Shown: positions 1 to 6,799, counted from the first letter of the stretch. The stretch: 10,413 nucleotides of DNA from JBMNNS01 sp050942625 (GCA_050942625.1 JBMNNS010000062.1:1-10413); one strand, 5' to 3'. The notes: generated by a model not told the origin, from the sequence alone. Program-made: numbers and translations.

Positions 1-780
1 GGTAAATTCCGGGTTATGGTTGGTGGAAATACCCTCGTTTCTAAAGATACGCCCTAATTCAAAAACCCTATCCATACCACCTACAATTAACCTTTTTAAA
101 TGCAACTCCGTAGCAATGCGTAAATAAAGGTTAATGCCAAGGGCATTGTGATGTGTAATAAAAGGACGGGCGCTAGCGCCTCCAGCAACGGTATGCATTA
201 CCGGGGTTTCCACCTCTAAAAACCCTCTTTCTGCCAGAAATGAACGTATATGCTGAATAATTCTACTACGAGTAACAAAAACATTGCGGACCTTGGGGCT
301 AACCATCAGATCAAGGTAACGCCGGCGGTAACGAAGCTCAACATCCCGCAAGCCATGCCATTTCTCCGGCAAGGGACGCAAGGACTTTGCCAGAAGTTCA
401 AAAGAAGAAATGTTAATGGTTATTTCCCCAGTCCTGGTTTTAAAAACTTCACCAGTTAGGCCTATGATATCACCTATGTCAAGATCCTGATATAGCTGGT
501 AGGCCTCCTTGCCCATCCTGTCCTGTCTGGCATAAATCTGAATTAAGCCCATACTATCCTGGATATGGGCAAAACCAGCCTTGCCATGACCTCTTTTGGT
601 CATGATCCTTCCAAATATTTTTACTGTCCTGCCCTCAATCTCTGTAAACCCCTGCAGTATTTCCTGTGAAGTATGTGTCACCGGATACTTTTGGCCATAA
701 GGCTTCACGCCCTGTTTTTTTAGTTCCTCTAATTTATTACGACGTAATACTAATTGTTCTCCCAGGTTATCCAGAGACAT
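1..780 (-). CDS. lysS: Lysyl-tRNA synthetase, class II (N-terminal 260 residues; cut by window edge)
   Basis: This gene attaches lysine to tRNA-Lys in the cytoplasm. The reading frame starts at an ATG at 778-780 and stays open through position 1, giving 260 residues of a protein usually near 490-500, so only the 3' part is missing, lost to the window edge rather than to mutation. The visible part has the expected order. An N-terminal helix begins MSLDNLGEQLVLRRNKL, an OB-fold anticodon-binding domain follows (about residues 50-150, with GRIMTKRGHGKAGF and IQDSMGLIQIY), and the class II catalytic core comes next, with ETPVMHTVAGGASARPF and the motif 2 stretch FRNEGISTNHNPEFT at the very end. 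It lies 31 bp downstream of greA with no terminator between, so the two are probably cotranscribed. The ribosome binding site is a plain GGGGG run about 11 nt before the ATG, weaker than that of greA. The family assignment is very secure. Confidence 0.97.
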   Translation of the reverse strand, partial: MSLDNLGEQLVLRRNKLEELKKQGVKPYGQKYPVTHTSQEILQGFTEIEGRTVKIFGRIMTKRGHGKAGFAHIQDSMGLIQIYARQDRMGKEAYQLYQDLDIGDIIGLTGEVFKTRTGEITINISSFELLAKSLRPLPEKWHGLRDVELRYRRRYLDLMVSPKVRNVFVTRSRIIQHIRSFLAERGFLEVETPVMHTVAGGASARPFITHHNALGINLYLRIATELHLKRLIVGGMDRVFELGRIFRNEGISTNHNPEFT

Positions 781-811
781 ATAAGAAAAAACCCCCGTCT
801 TTTTTTAATAT

Positions 812-1285
812 TTAATTAATTTCCAATACTTTGTACCTTATTGTTCCTGTAGGAACTTTAACCTCTATTACATTACCTACCTGGGAACCAAAAATGGAGC
901 GTCCGACAGGTGATTCGTTAGATATGAGATGATTGGCAGGATCAGACTCTGCAGATCCAACAATGGTGAATTCTAATTCTTCATTTTCCTGTAGATCCAA
1001 TAATTTTACCCTGGAACCAAACCCGACAACTCCTTTGTTAATATCATCATCATCGATCAGCCGGGCATTGCGGAGCATTTTTTCCAGGGTAATAATTTTC
1101 CCTTCGATAAAAGCTTGTTCGTTTTTAGCATCTTCATATTCGGAGTTTTCACTCAGATCTCCGAAGGAAATGGCATTTTTAATACGGGCGGCAACTTCTC
1201 GTCGTCTTACCGACTTGAGGAAAGCAAGCTCTTCTTCCAGTTTTTTTAAACCATTCTTAGTGAGAACCACCTCTTTGGATGACAC
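812..1285 (-). CDS. greA: Transcription elongation factor GreA
   Basis: GreA enters the secondary channel of RNA polymerase and stimulates cleavage of backtracked RNA, rescuing stalled complexes. The 157 residues match the family's usual length (about 158). The N-terminal antiparallel coiled coil spans roughly residues 8-75 and carries the acidic tip FGDLSENSEYEDAKNEQ, with Asp43 and Glu46 in the place of the residues that hold the catalytic metal. The C-terminal FKBP-like domain includes ISNESPVGRSIFG and ends VPTGTIRYKVLEIN. The start is a GTG (1283-1285) preceded by AAAGGAG about 8-10 nt upstream. It is first in a greA-lysS operon, a common Firmicute arrangement, and a consensus promoter lies about 190 nt upstream. 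A long open frame on the opposite strand (933-1349) is a shadow of this gene. Confidence 0.97.
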   Translation of the reverse strand: MSSKEVVLTKNGLKKLEEELAFLKSVRRREVAARIKNAISFGDLSENSEYEDAKNEQAFIEGKIITLEKMLRNARLIDDDDINKGVVGFGSRVKLLDLQENEELEFTIVGSAESDPANHLISNESPVGRSIFGSQVGNVIEVKVPTGTIRYKVLEIN

Positions 1286-1399
1286 TTACCTCTCTCCTTT
1301 AAAAAATAATAGATTAATAATCTTAGAGGAAATTATATGTCTTTTCTAAAAAAATATTCTTAAAGGTGGGACTTTAAAACCTGACGTAAGGCAAGAATT

Positions 1400-1424
1400 A
1401 AGTGCCAAGTCCAACTTGACACTT
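1400..1424. promoter_or_regulatory. 11-bp stem-loop in the greA leader
   Basis: AAGTGCCAAGT (1400-1410) and ACTTGACACTT (1414-1424) form an 11-bp inverted repeat with one mismatch and a 3-nt loop. On the plus strand the stem is followed by TTTTGTTT, which looks like an intrinsic terminator, but no plus-strand gene precedes it. On the minus strand it is a structured element in the greA leader, after the U9 tract. Its function is not shown by the sequence. Confidence 0.4.
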
Positions 1425-1430
1425 TTGTTT

Positions 1431-1464
1431 AAAAAAAAACACCGACCCTCAGGGCTTACGCCCT
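1431..1464 (-). terminator. Hairpin plus U9 tract at the start of the greA leader (attenuator or end of upstream operon)
   Basis: On the minus strand AGGGC (1460-1464) and GCCCT (1451-1455) pair across a GTAA loop. An 11-nt GAGGGTCGGTG segment and then nine T residues (1431-1439) follow. CCCT can also pair with the following AGGG, giving two competing folds. The stem is short and set back from the T run, so this is a weak intrinsic terminator at best. It lies just downstream of the greA start site, so it would act on greA transcripts as well as on read-through from the dehydrogenase operon. Confidence 0.35.
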
Positions 1465-1478
1465 CTTAAATTACAAAT

Positions 1479-1507
1479 ATTATAGACAAACATTAACAAT
1501 TTGTCAA
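1479..1507 (-). promoter_or_regulatory. Full-consensus sigma-A promoter of greA-lysS
   Basis: Read on the minus strand, TTGACA (1502-1507) is followed after exactly 17 nt by TATAAT (1479-1484), a perfect match to the housekeeping consensus. Transcription should start near 1472 and run toward greA through a leader of about 190 nt. The -35 box is only about 28 bp beyond the stop codon of the upstream dehydrogenase gene (1535), so the promoter sits immediately after that operon. Confidence 0.85.
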
Positions 1508-1534
1508 ATTTAATATGCAATTTTATATGCAATT

Positions 1535-2620
1535 TTAGCCGTGGGCCTTTATTTTGATCCTTTCAATGTCTTCTGGGGCCAGAGCACGCTCAAAACTGCG
1601 AAAACCTGCCAACCTGAAACCATGTTTAGTCGCCAGAGCGCTAATTTCATCAACTTTGGCAATATCGATCTCCCTGCCAAGGGAATAGTTTTCATAACGT
1701 TTTTCCAAAGCAAGTATCATTGTTTCAGCCATGCAGGCATAGGCCGTCTGCGGGGGGAAACCAAAATCAAAATTAAAGTTTACATCCCCAGGGACCTCCA
1801 CAACCCCTCCCTCTATAATTAACACATCGTCCCTTTTTTGTGCCACTTTTAGGGATACATCCCGGGGCCGGGCCACATCACACACTATCGCCCCTGGTTT
1901 CAAGTCCTCTGGTTCTATGAGGCTGTCGGTTGAGCTGGAAACAGCAATGATAATATCCGCTTCTTTGACTGCTTCATGAACATTGGGGGTAACCTTAACA
2001 GCCAAACCATGTTCATCCAATAATTTTTCGGCCAATTTTTCCAATTGTCTTACATTACGGGCAATCAGCGTAAGATAATTCGCCTTCCTGGCCAAAATAC
2101 TTGCACATACCCTCCCGATGGAACCAGTAGCCCCCAGGATGGCAACTTGAGCACGCCCAAGTTCCAGTCCCATGAGGGCAGCTGCCTTTTCAACCCCTTC
2201 AAGTGCTGTGGCGATCGTATAGCTATTCCCTGTAGTTACGGCAATGTTTAGGCTACGAGCTACCGAAACACCGCCATCACCAACCACTGCCGTCATAGCC
2301 CCAAGCCCAATGATTTTAGCCCCAGCCTTGGCGGCTTTTCTACCGGCAGCTATTATTTTGCGCAGGGTAACCTCAGGGGGCAGTTCTACCATCTGCTCCG
2401 AAGTAAGGGTAACGGCGACAAAACAACCCTCAACGCTGCCATAGGGCGAAGTAATACCGGTAATATGTGAAGCCATCAAAGGGGGAAGCGTTTTAATAAC
2501 AGTTTTCACCAGAGAATCCGGCCATCTTCGCATAAACTTAAGTTTCCTGTAAATATCATCAATGCTAAGGGGGTGTAAAATAAAACCAAAATCTGCTGAA
2601 GACATAAATTTCCGGCGCAA
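1535..2620 (-). CDS. Acyl-ACP reductase-like / predicted NAD(P) dehydrogenase (often labelled shikimate dehydrogenase)
   Basis: The 361 residues resemble the cyanobacterial long-chain acyl-ACP reductase family and its uncharacterised bacterial relatives, which are often called amino-acid or shikimate dehydrogenases. The N-terminus has FGFILHPLSIDDIYRK, comparable to the FG-IGH-TS start of that family. GLGAMTAVVGDGG and TTGNSYTIATA follow (about 105-137), then a Rossmann nucleotide-binding loop ILGATGSIG (161-169), and then FDFGFPPQTAYACMAETM (285-301). Cys296 in YACMAETM aligns, from memory, with the thioester-forming cysteine of the cyanobacterial enzyme. That supports an acyl-thioester or aldehyde reaction rather than shikimate reduction, but the substrate is unknown. 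The TTG start at 2618-2620 has GGGAGGT 8 nt upstream; an in-frame ATG at 2603-2605 is a serious alternative (see the hairpin entry). It is the last gene of a three-gene cluster, 22 bp after its neighbour, which suggests coupled expression. Confidence 0.8.
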   Translation of the reverse strand: MRRKFMSSADFGFILHPLSIDDIYRKLKFMRRWPDSLVKTVIKTLPPLMASHITGITSPYGSVEGCFVAVTLTSEQMVELPPEVTLRKIIAAGRKAAKAGAKIIGLGAMTAVVGDGGVSVARSLNIAVTTGNSYTIATALEGVEKAAALMGLELGRAQVAILGATGSIGRVCASILARKANYLTLIARNVRQLEKLAEKLLDEHGLAVKVTPNVHEAVKEADIIIAVSSSTDSLIEPEDLKPGAIVCDVARPRDVSLKVAQKRDDVLIIEGGVVEVPGDVNFNFDFGFPPQTAYACMAETMILALEKRYENYSLGREIDIAKVDEISALATKHGFRLAGFRSFERALAPEDIERIKIKAHG

Positions 2621-2626
2621 AGCCGG
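2612..2626 (-). promoter_or_regulatory. GC hairpin covering the TTG start of the acyl-ACP reductase-like gene
   Basis: CCGGC and GCCGG form a perfect 5-bp stem with a 5-nt loop, and the TTG start codon (2618-2620) lies in that loop. The stem sits between the strong GGGAGG ribosome binding site and an in-frame ATG (2603-2605). If it folds, the effective distance from the binding site to that ATG falls from about 24 to about 9 nt, which is ideal. The true start may therefore be the ATG, giving MSSADFGFILHPL. Confidence 0.45.
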
Positions 2627-2642
2627 CTACCTCCCTTCTAGT

Positions 2643-3548
2643 TTAAAGCGTAAGTATCCTGGGCTTAAAATCCAGTTCCTGGAGTAATAACAGGTATTGC
2701 TCCGGGGTTAATTCTTTTTGACTACCAGTATATGCAACCATTAAAGCTTCCATAACATTCGTTCCGAACGATCTTCCCTGGATTTCAGGTGTAGTCGTAA
2801 TCAACATCTTTACTCCTTTACTGCGCAGCATCTCAACATCATCTTCGGTAACTGTATTAGTAATAATTATTTTACCAGACAGCTTATCGGGCATATAACG
2901 CCTAATAAAGTGAAAATCACCGCCGATAATATCAGCATCGTTAAAATATTTGGGGTAACGCTTTTTACTGGTTTCCTGTTTTTCACCTGTTGGATACAAC
3001 ATAGAGAAAGGCAGCAGCTGAATAAAGGGGAGTGCAAGGCGGGCAATTAAAGCAAGTGTATGCAATGATTTAAGAGGAATAGGCAAGTTAATAATGTAGA
3101 GCAAATCCCCATAAATCATGCTACAACCTGCTTGTTCCAGGCTATGGGCCAGCCCAAAACGATCCATGGCGCTTACGATAAGAACCTTTTTTTGCTGCTT
3201 GAAAAGATCTGTTTTTTTTACTAAATACTCAACAACGCGCCTTTCCAAAGTATTCTTTAAACCAGATCCATCAACAATTGGGGAAATTTGGGCAGCATTG
3301 GCTACCTTTTTTGCCTCCCTGAGAGTGTAGCGCCGATCAACCGCCTGGAGATACAGATCTATTCCCCCCAGGCCAAAGGCATCCACTTTCCCATCGTTTT
3401 CCCTAATAAAACTGATCATTTTGTTGAGGTTGCCATCTGTGCCGACCCTTTCTATTAAGAAAGGTTGGCCCATAAGATTTATTTCAGCGGCATGATCCCT
3501 TTTCGACGATCCCAAGCTTATGCTCACAACTTTTTTCAACCTGAACAC
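2643..3548 (-). CDS. Conserved protein of the 'quinate 5-dehydrogenase'-labelled family, function unproven
   Basis: The 301 residues match a family found next to this kind of dehydrogenase in anaerobic Firmicutes and commonly labelled quinate 5-dehydrogenase. I recognise the N-terminal VVSISLGSSKRDHAAEINL, the block GTDGNLNKMISFI, the signature VDAFGLGGIDLYLQAVDRRY, and VDGSGLKNTLERR. No GxGxxG dinucleotide loop of the usual dehydrogenase kind is visible, so the catalytic label looks unsupported. The hydrophobic part near 150-185 (LLYIINLPIPLKSLHTLALI) may be buried or membrane-associated, but it is not a clear transmembrane helix. The C-terminal part (ADIIGGDFHFIRRYMPDKL, IITNTV) could be a second alpha/beta domain. 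The start is a GTG with GAGAGG 4-5 nt upstream. The gene lies 25 bp after the HTH gene and 22 bp before the reductase-like gene, so the three probably act together. Confidence 0.75.
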   Translation of the reverse strand: MFRLKKVVSISLGSSKRDHAAEINLMGQPFLIERVGTDGNLNKMISFIRENDGKVDAFGLGGIDLYLQAVDRRYTLREAKKVANAAQISPIVDGSGLKNTLERRVVEYLVKKTDLFKQQKKVLIVSAMDRFGLAHSLEQAGCSMIYGDLLYIINLPIPLKSLHTLALIARLALPFIQLLPFSMLYPTGEKQETSKKRYPKYFNDADIIGGDFHFIRRYMPDKLSGKIIITNTVTEDDVEMLRSKGVKMLITTTPEIQGRSFGTNVMEALMVAYTGSQKELTPEQYLLLLQELDFKPRILTL

Positions 3549-3573
3549 CTTACCTCTCTGCTTTGCAACTTAT

Positions 3574-4101
3574 CTAAATAATTGTATCCAAAACATGGCT
3601 AAATTGATCTGGATCAAAATAACAATCTTTGTTAATAGGAGACTCACCCAGGTTTAGAAAAACGACCTGGCTGTCCAGCAATGCTTCCGCCAACTTAACC
3701 CACTTTTGTGATCCTATTAAGACGACGGTGTCATAGGCCCGCAGCTCCCTGACGTAGTCCATAACAAAACTAAAAAACTCCAGGGCACTTTTTTCTTTTA
3801 CCAGAAGCCATCTTTCAGCATCATTCATGACCCAGACGTGGTCTACACCCCTGGCCATTGCTAAGTTTTTTATTTCTTCCTTGTTTAGCAAGGGAAATCC
3901 AACAACAGCTACTTTTTTCCCCTTGCGTACTTCACCAATACTCTCCAACCTGGAAATAAAAGGACGATCGATCTGTAAGTAATCGGCAACCTCTTGCTGG
4001 GAAAAACCCTCTGTACGTAGTTTTAGGATCTGTTCAATTTTTTCACAAATTTTACGCAAACTAATTATCTTGCCACCTATGCGCAACAGTTTTTTAGGCA
4101 A
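3574..4101 (-). CDS. HTH transcriptional regulator heading the dehydrogenase cluster
   Basis: This 175-residue protein has an N-terminal helix-turn-helix at about residues 23-55 (ILKLRTEGFSQQEVADYLQI, then DRPFISRLES), the form seen in Xre/Trp-repressor-like DNA-binding domains. A second alpha/beta domain follows. It starts KKVAVVGFPLLNKEEI (62-77) and includes DTVVLIGSQKWVKLAEAL and VVFLNLGESPI, so it may bind a ligand or contact the downstream protein. No enzyme motif is visible. The start is a TTG (4099-4101) with a GGTGAGG binding site a few bases upstream; an overlapping ATG (4103-4105) is out of frame and stops after three codons. It is first in the cluster and is preceded by two perfect palindromes, so autoregulation and control of the two following genes is the natural inference. 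What signal it reads is not visible. Confidence 0.75.
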   Translation of the reverse strand: MPKKLLRIGGKIISLRKICEKIEQILKLRTEGFSQQEVADYLQIDRPFISRLESIGEVRKGKKVAVVGFPLLNKEEIKNLAMARGVDHVWVMNDAERWLLVKEKSALEFFSFVMDYVRELRAYDTVVLIGSQKWVKLAEALLDSQVVFLNLGESPINKDCYFDPDQFSHVLDTII

Positions 4102-4119
4102 CCATCCTCACCCCCCGGT

Positions 4120-4141
4120 CTGTGCACAGAATTGTATACAA
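4120..4141 (-). promoter_or_regulatory. Two adjacent perfect 10-bp palindromes, candidate operator
   Basis: CTGTGCACAG (4120-4129) and TTGTATACAA (4132-4141) are both perfect palindromes. They are separated by 2 bp, and their centres are 12 bp apart. They share the form TGT-NN-ACA. They lie 19-40 bp upstream of the HTH gene start. The second contains TACAAT, a possible -10 box (4131-4136), but no good -35 box is present at 16-18 bp, so the promoter may depend on an activator. The HTH protein itself is the most likely binder. Confidence 0.5.
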
Positions 4142-4153
4142 CGTTATTTTATC

Positions 4154-4207
4154 AAAAAAATATGGAGCAGACAACTTTTTCTAAAAAAAGTTGTCTGCTC
4201 CATATTT
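4154..4207 (-). terminator. Intrinsic terminator of the agr-like operon (23-bp perfect stem)
   Basis: The arms 4158-4180 and 4185-4207 are perfect reverse complements (23 bp) around a 4-nt loop. On the minus strand the stem runs straight into a run of seven T residues (4154-4160, partly paired). It lies 35 bp beyond the XRE stop codon, so it ends the five-gene operon. The stem is longer than most intrinsic terminators. On the plus strand there is no U tract after it, so it appears one-directional. Confidence 0.85.
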
Positions 4208-4242
4208 ACGGCCGATTGAAAAAGGAAAGTTAAACCGTTATT

Positions 4243-4476
4243 TTAAACCAGCATATGTTTCTTTGTTTCCTCCGATACTATAAATAGTTCATCCCTTGGT
4301 ATCTCTAAGATTGCCGCCATTTTTTCCAAAAGTTCCGGCCCAGGTATTTTCACGCCTCTTTCTATATTGCTCAGCTGACTGGCAGAAAAATTCAACTTCT
4401 CAGCAAACTGTTGTTGAGTCATTCTTTTCAGCCTTCTAAAAGCCCTGATACGAATACCTAGTTTATTTTTCGGCAT
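4243..4476 (-). CDS. Small XRE-family HTH regulator, last gene of the agr-like operon
   Basis: The chosen ATG (4474-4476) gives 77 residues, almost all of them one XRE helix-turn-helix domain. LGIRIRAFRRLKRMTQQQFA is followed by EKLNFSASQLSNIERGVKIP, with the recognition helix in SASQLSNIERG, and then PELLEKMAAILEIPRDELF. GGGGTGAT lies 5 nt upstream of this ATG. A further in-frame ATG at 4546-4548 would give 101 residues, but it has only a weak AGGG before it, and the extra residues do not look like part of the domain. The gene follows the hybrid kinase by 11-83 bp depending on the start and precedes the operon's terminator. It may be the DNA-binding output of the system, because the kinase receiver has none. 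There is no ligand or phosphorylation domain, so how it would be controlled is unknown. Confidence 0.85.
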   Translation of the reverse strand: MPKNKLGIRIRAFRRLKRMTQQQFAEKLNFSASQLSNIERGVKIPGPELLEKMAAILEIPRDELFIVSEETKKHMLV

Positions 4477-4559
4477 AGAAATCACCCCGTTTTGTCTTCT
4501 ATAACAAGAATTCGACAATAAAAGAGGTAATTCCTGCAAAATGTTCATAATTTCCCTGT

Positions 4560-6641
4560 TCAGCCGGATCCGGTTACTTGTTTTCCTATCACATCATGTA
4601 AAACCTTGCCCAATTCTTCTATGCTGTAAGGTTTACTAAGAAAACCCTGAAAATTATAATTCCTAAAATTAAAAATCACGGGATCTATTGAATAACCACT
4701 CGACAGTATTGCCTTAACCTCCCGGTCAATTTTAAATAATTCCTTGATAGTTGCAACCGCTCCCATACCAGCAGGGATCGTCAGATCCATAATAACCACA
4801 TCATATTTTTCTCCATGATCCAGGGCATTTTTATATAATTCAATTGCATCAGTACCATTGGTAACAACATCGGCTTCATAACCAAGGGAGGTCAGCATTT
4901 CTTTCGCAACCTGCCTAACAGTATCCTGATCATCAATCAATAATACCCTTCCCTCCCCACCAACAATCCCTTCCTCCTGTTGATGGGCCAACCGTATTTT
5001 CAAAACAGGGACAGGCAAGTAGATATTAAAGGTCGTTCCAACATTGATTATAGAATCAACCCCTATAAATCCACCATGCTTTTGAATAATGGAATAGGCA
5101 ATAGCCAAACCAAGGCCGGTTCCTTCCACCTTGGTGGTAAAAAAAGGATCAAAAATGTTTTTGAGGAATTGTTCCGGCATTCCAACCCCTTCATCCCTAA
5201 CAGATACCTTAATATAATTGCCTTCCTTTAGAGGTAAGTATTCCTTTTCCTGCTCATCCACCACCACTCTTTTAGCTATTATATGTATCGTCCCTCCTTC
5301 AGACATAGACTGAACGGCGTTTATGATTAAATTATTGAAAACTTGGTTGATTTGGGATTTATCAATTTCCACTAAATAATCATCGTCGGGGAAAACACAA
5401 TCAAAGTTCACATTAGTACCGCTCAACGAAAACTTGACAATATCCTCAATTAACTTCTTTAAACAAGTTGTTTTTTTAACCGGAACTTCACCTTTAGAAA
5501 AAATAAATAACTGTTGGGTCAGCTCCCGGGCCTGGACTACCACCTTTTCAATATTACCGGCTCTTTCAGCAATTTTGTTCAGATCCTTATATGTTTTGAT
5601 GAGGGAAACATTGCCTAAAATAACAGCCAATAAATTATTAAAGTCATGTGCAACCCCACCGGCCAAAATTGCCAGGGACTCCAGTTTATTAGCCTTATAT
5701 AGCTCTTCCTCCATTCTTTTTCTCTCTGTAATATTATTGAGCAAGGTTTGGACAGCCTCTTTACCTTTGTAGAAAAAAGGAACATTGGTATACTCCACAT
5801 CAATGATGGTACCATCACTTTGCTTTATTTTACTATTACCTCCTTTAAATTTTTTTAAATTGATAATTTCCTTAAAATGATCACCCAATAATTGTTGCAA
5901 ATTTTTACCAATCAAGTATTGGCTGTTAGGAACATTAACAATTCTCGAGGCATAATCATTGCCATAAATGATCTTGCCATCGATATGGATCAGCATCGCT
6001 ATGGGTGCCACTTTAATGATCTGACGCAGACTTTCTTCGTTATCACGTAAAACATTTTCCATCTTCTTTTGTTTAAAAATCAAGTCCAAGAGCTCCATCT
6101 TGGTATTACGTTCAATTGCCATAACCTCACCTAAAAACCAGGCTACCAGCAGCAAAATAGCTGAAAATAATAAAATGGGGCCAAAATAAATATTCTGGTC
6201 CCATGCGCTCAAGAAAATTATCATAAAAAGAGAAACAGAAGCTGCTCCTGCCAATATTAATCCTCCAACCCGCCCAAAAGTAACGACTGTGACTACAACA
6301 GGCAAAAGATACATACCGGCAAAAAATGGAAACCTTTGCAAAGAAAATATAATCGCAACTGTTATTAAGGCAAACAACAAAATAATTTTGAAGATATTCC
6401 ACCACAAAAAAACTTTATTATTACTTACTTTTTTAAAGAAAAATAGGTAATAATCAAAAGCAGCGATTACACAGGCAGGCACAAAAAGGCCAAAGAGCAT
6501 AGTATAAAAACCCATAAAAGAGTAGCTCTCTGGCATACTAAGGATCAAGAGAGCAGCCGTAAAAAGATAAGTCAAAAATTGAGTACAGATAATTATCTCG
6601 TCTAGTTTATTATTCTTATTTATATCTTTATCAACCGACAT
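4560..6641 (-). CDS. Membrane PAS hybrid histidine kinase with C-terminal receiver
   Basis: The 693 residues form a complete hybrid sensor kinase. Residues about 15-175 contain five to seven hydrophobic membrane spans with short loops. A linker and a PAS domain follow (about 195-305, ending NNITERKRMEEEL). The dimerisation domain carries the phospho-acceptor His332 in GGVAHDFNNLLAVILGN. The ATPase domain has N-box NNLIINAVQSM (436-446), G1 DEGVGMP (483-489), F box FDPFFTTK and G2 GTGLGLAIA. A receiver (about 563-688) has LLIDDQ with Asp570/571, phospho-acceptor Asp619 in VVIMDLTIP, Ser647/648 and Lys670 in LSKPYS, so every catalytic residue is present. It starts at an ATG with AGGAG about 8 nt upstream, 22 bp after the autoinducer gene. 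The position suggests that it replaces AgrC/AgrA. The receiver has no DNA-binding domain, so phosphate must pass to an unlinked partner or feed back. Whether it senses the peptide directly is inference. Confidence 0.93.
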   Translation of the reverse strand: MSVDKDINKNNKLDEIIICTQFLTYLFTAALLILSMPESYSFMGFYTMLFGLFVPACVIAAFDYYLFFFKKVSNNKVFLWWNIFKIILLFALITVAIIFSLQRFPFFAGMYLLPVVVTVVTFGRVGGLILAGAASVSLFMIIFLSAWDQNIYFGPILLFSAILLLVAWFLGEVMAIERNTKMELLDLIFKQKKMENVLRDNEESLRQIIKVAPIAMLIHIDGKIIYGNDYASRIVNVPNSQYLIGKNLQQLLGDHFKEIINLKKFKGGNSKIKQSDGTIIDVEYTNVPFFYKGKEAVQTLLNNITERKRMEEELYKANKLESLAILAGGVAHDFNNLLAVILGNVSLIKTYKDLNKIAERAGNIEKVVVQARELTQQLFIFSKGEVPVKKTTCLKKLIEDIVKFSLSGTNVNFDCVFPDDDYLVEIDKSQINQVFNNLIINAVQSMSEGGTIHIIAKRVVVDEQEKEYLPLKEGNYIKVSVRDEGVGMPEQFLKNIFDPFFTTKVEGTGLGLAIAYSIIQKHGGFIGVDSIINVGTTFNIYLPVPVLKIRLAHQQEEGIVGGEGRVLLIDDQDTVRQVAKEMLTSLGYEADVVTNGTDAIELYKNALDHGEKYDVVIMDLTIPAGMGAVATIKELFKIDREVKAILSSGYSIDPVIFNFRNYNFQGFLSKPYSIEELGKVLHDVIGKQVTGSG

Positions 6642-6663
6642 TCTTAGGACTCCTGTAAGTTGT

Positions 6664-6795
6664 TTACCTTCTTAACTTGGACGGCAGCTCGGGTTCATAA
6701 AGGACCCAGTTACAGGCCGATGCTGCACTGGCAACAGAAATAAAAGTTAAAACTCCGACAAGGCTTGAGAGTAACCAGATAGTTAGTTTTTTCAT
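6664..6795 (-). CDS. agrD: AgrD-like cyclic lactone autoinducer precursor, 43 residues
   Basis: This small gene encodes 43 residues: a basic and hydrophobic leader beginning MKKLTIWLLSSLVGVLTF, a small-residue stretch ISVASAAS, and the core plus tail ACNWVLYEPELPSKLRR. A single cysteine (Cys28) followed by hydrophobic and aromatic residues, and then a Y-x-P-x-x-P-x-x-L-basic tail, is the signature of clostridial AgrD-type cyclic lactone precursors. By analogy, AgrB would cut in the tail and form a thiolactone from Cys28 to a residue four or five positions on (CNWVL or CNWVLY); the exact ring is not shown by the sequence. The ATG (6793-6795) has AGGAGG about 8 nt upstream, lying inside the last codons of agrB. 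The genes are 4 nt apart, so translation is probably coupled. Its position directly after agrB makes the call strong despite the short length. Confidence 0.92.
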   Translation of the reverse strand: MKKLTIWLLSSLVGVLTFISVASAASACNWVLYEPELPSKLRR

Positions 6796-6799
6796 CTTG

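Noticed and set aside
250..459. 69-codon plus-strand open frame inside the lysS region
   Set aside because: It is fully antisense to a clear lysyl-tRNA synthetase frame and has no recognisable features.
933..1349. 138-codon plus-strand open frame
   Set aside because: It lies opposite greA, is rich in serine, and has no ribosome binding site; it is an antisense shadow.
4476..4548. Longer N-terminus (24 extra residues) for the small XRE protein
   Set aside because: The upstream ATG has a weak ribosome binding site; the internal ATG has GGGGTGAT at ideal spacing and starts right at the domain.
4564..4573. 10-bp palindrome CCGGATCCGG at the end of the kinase gene
   Set aside because: It lies in the last codons of the kinase with no partner site or promoter; probably chance.
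5434..5772. 112-codon plus-strand open frame
   Set aside because: It is antisense to the dimerisation/ATPase part of the hybrid kinase, whose motifs are all in the minus frame.
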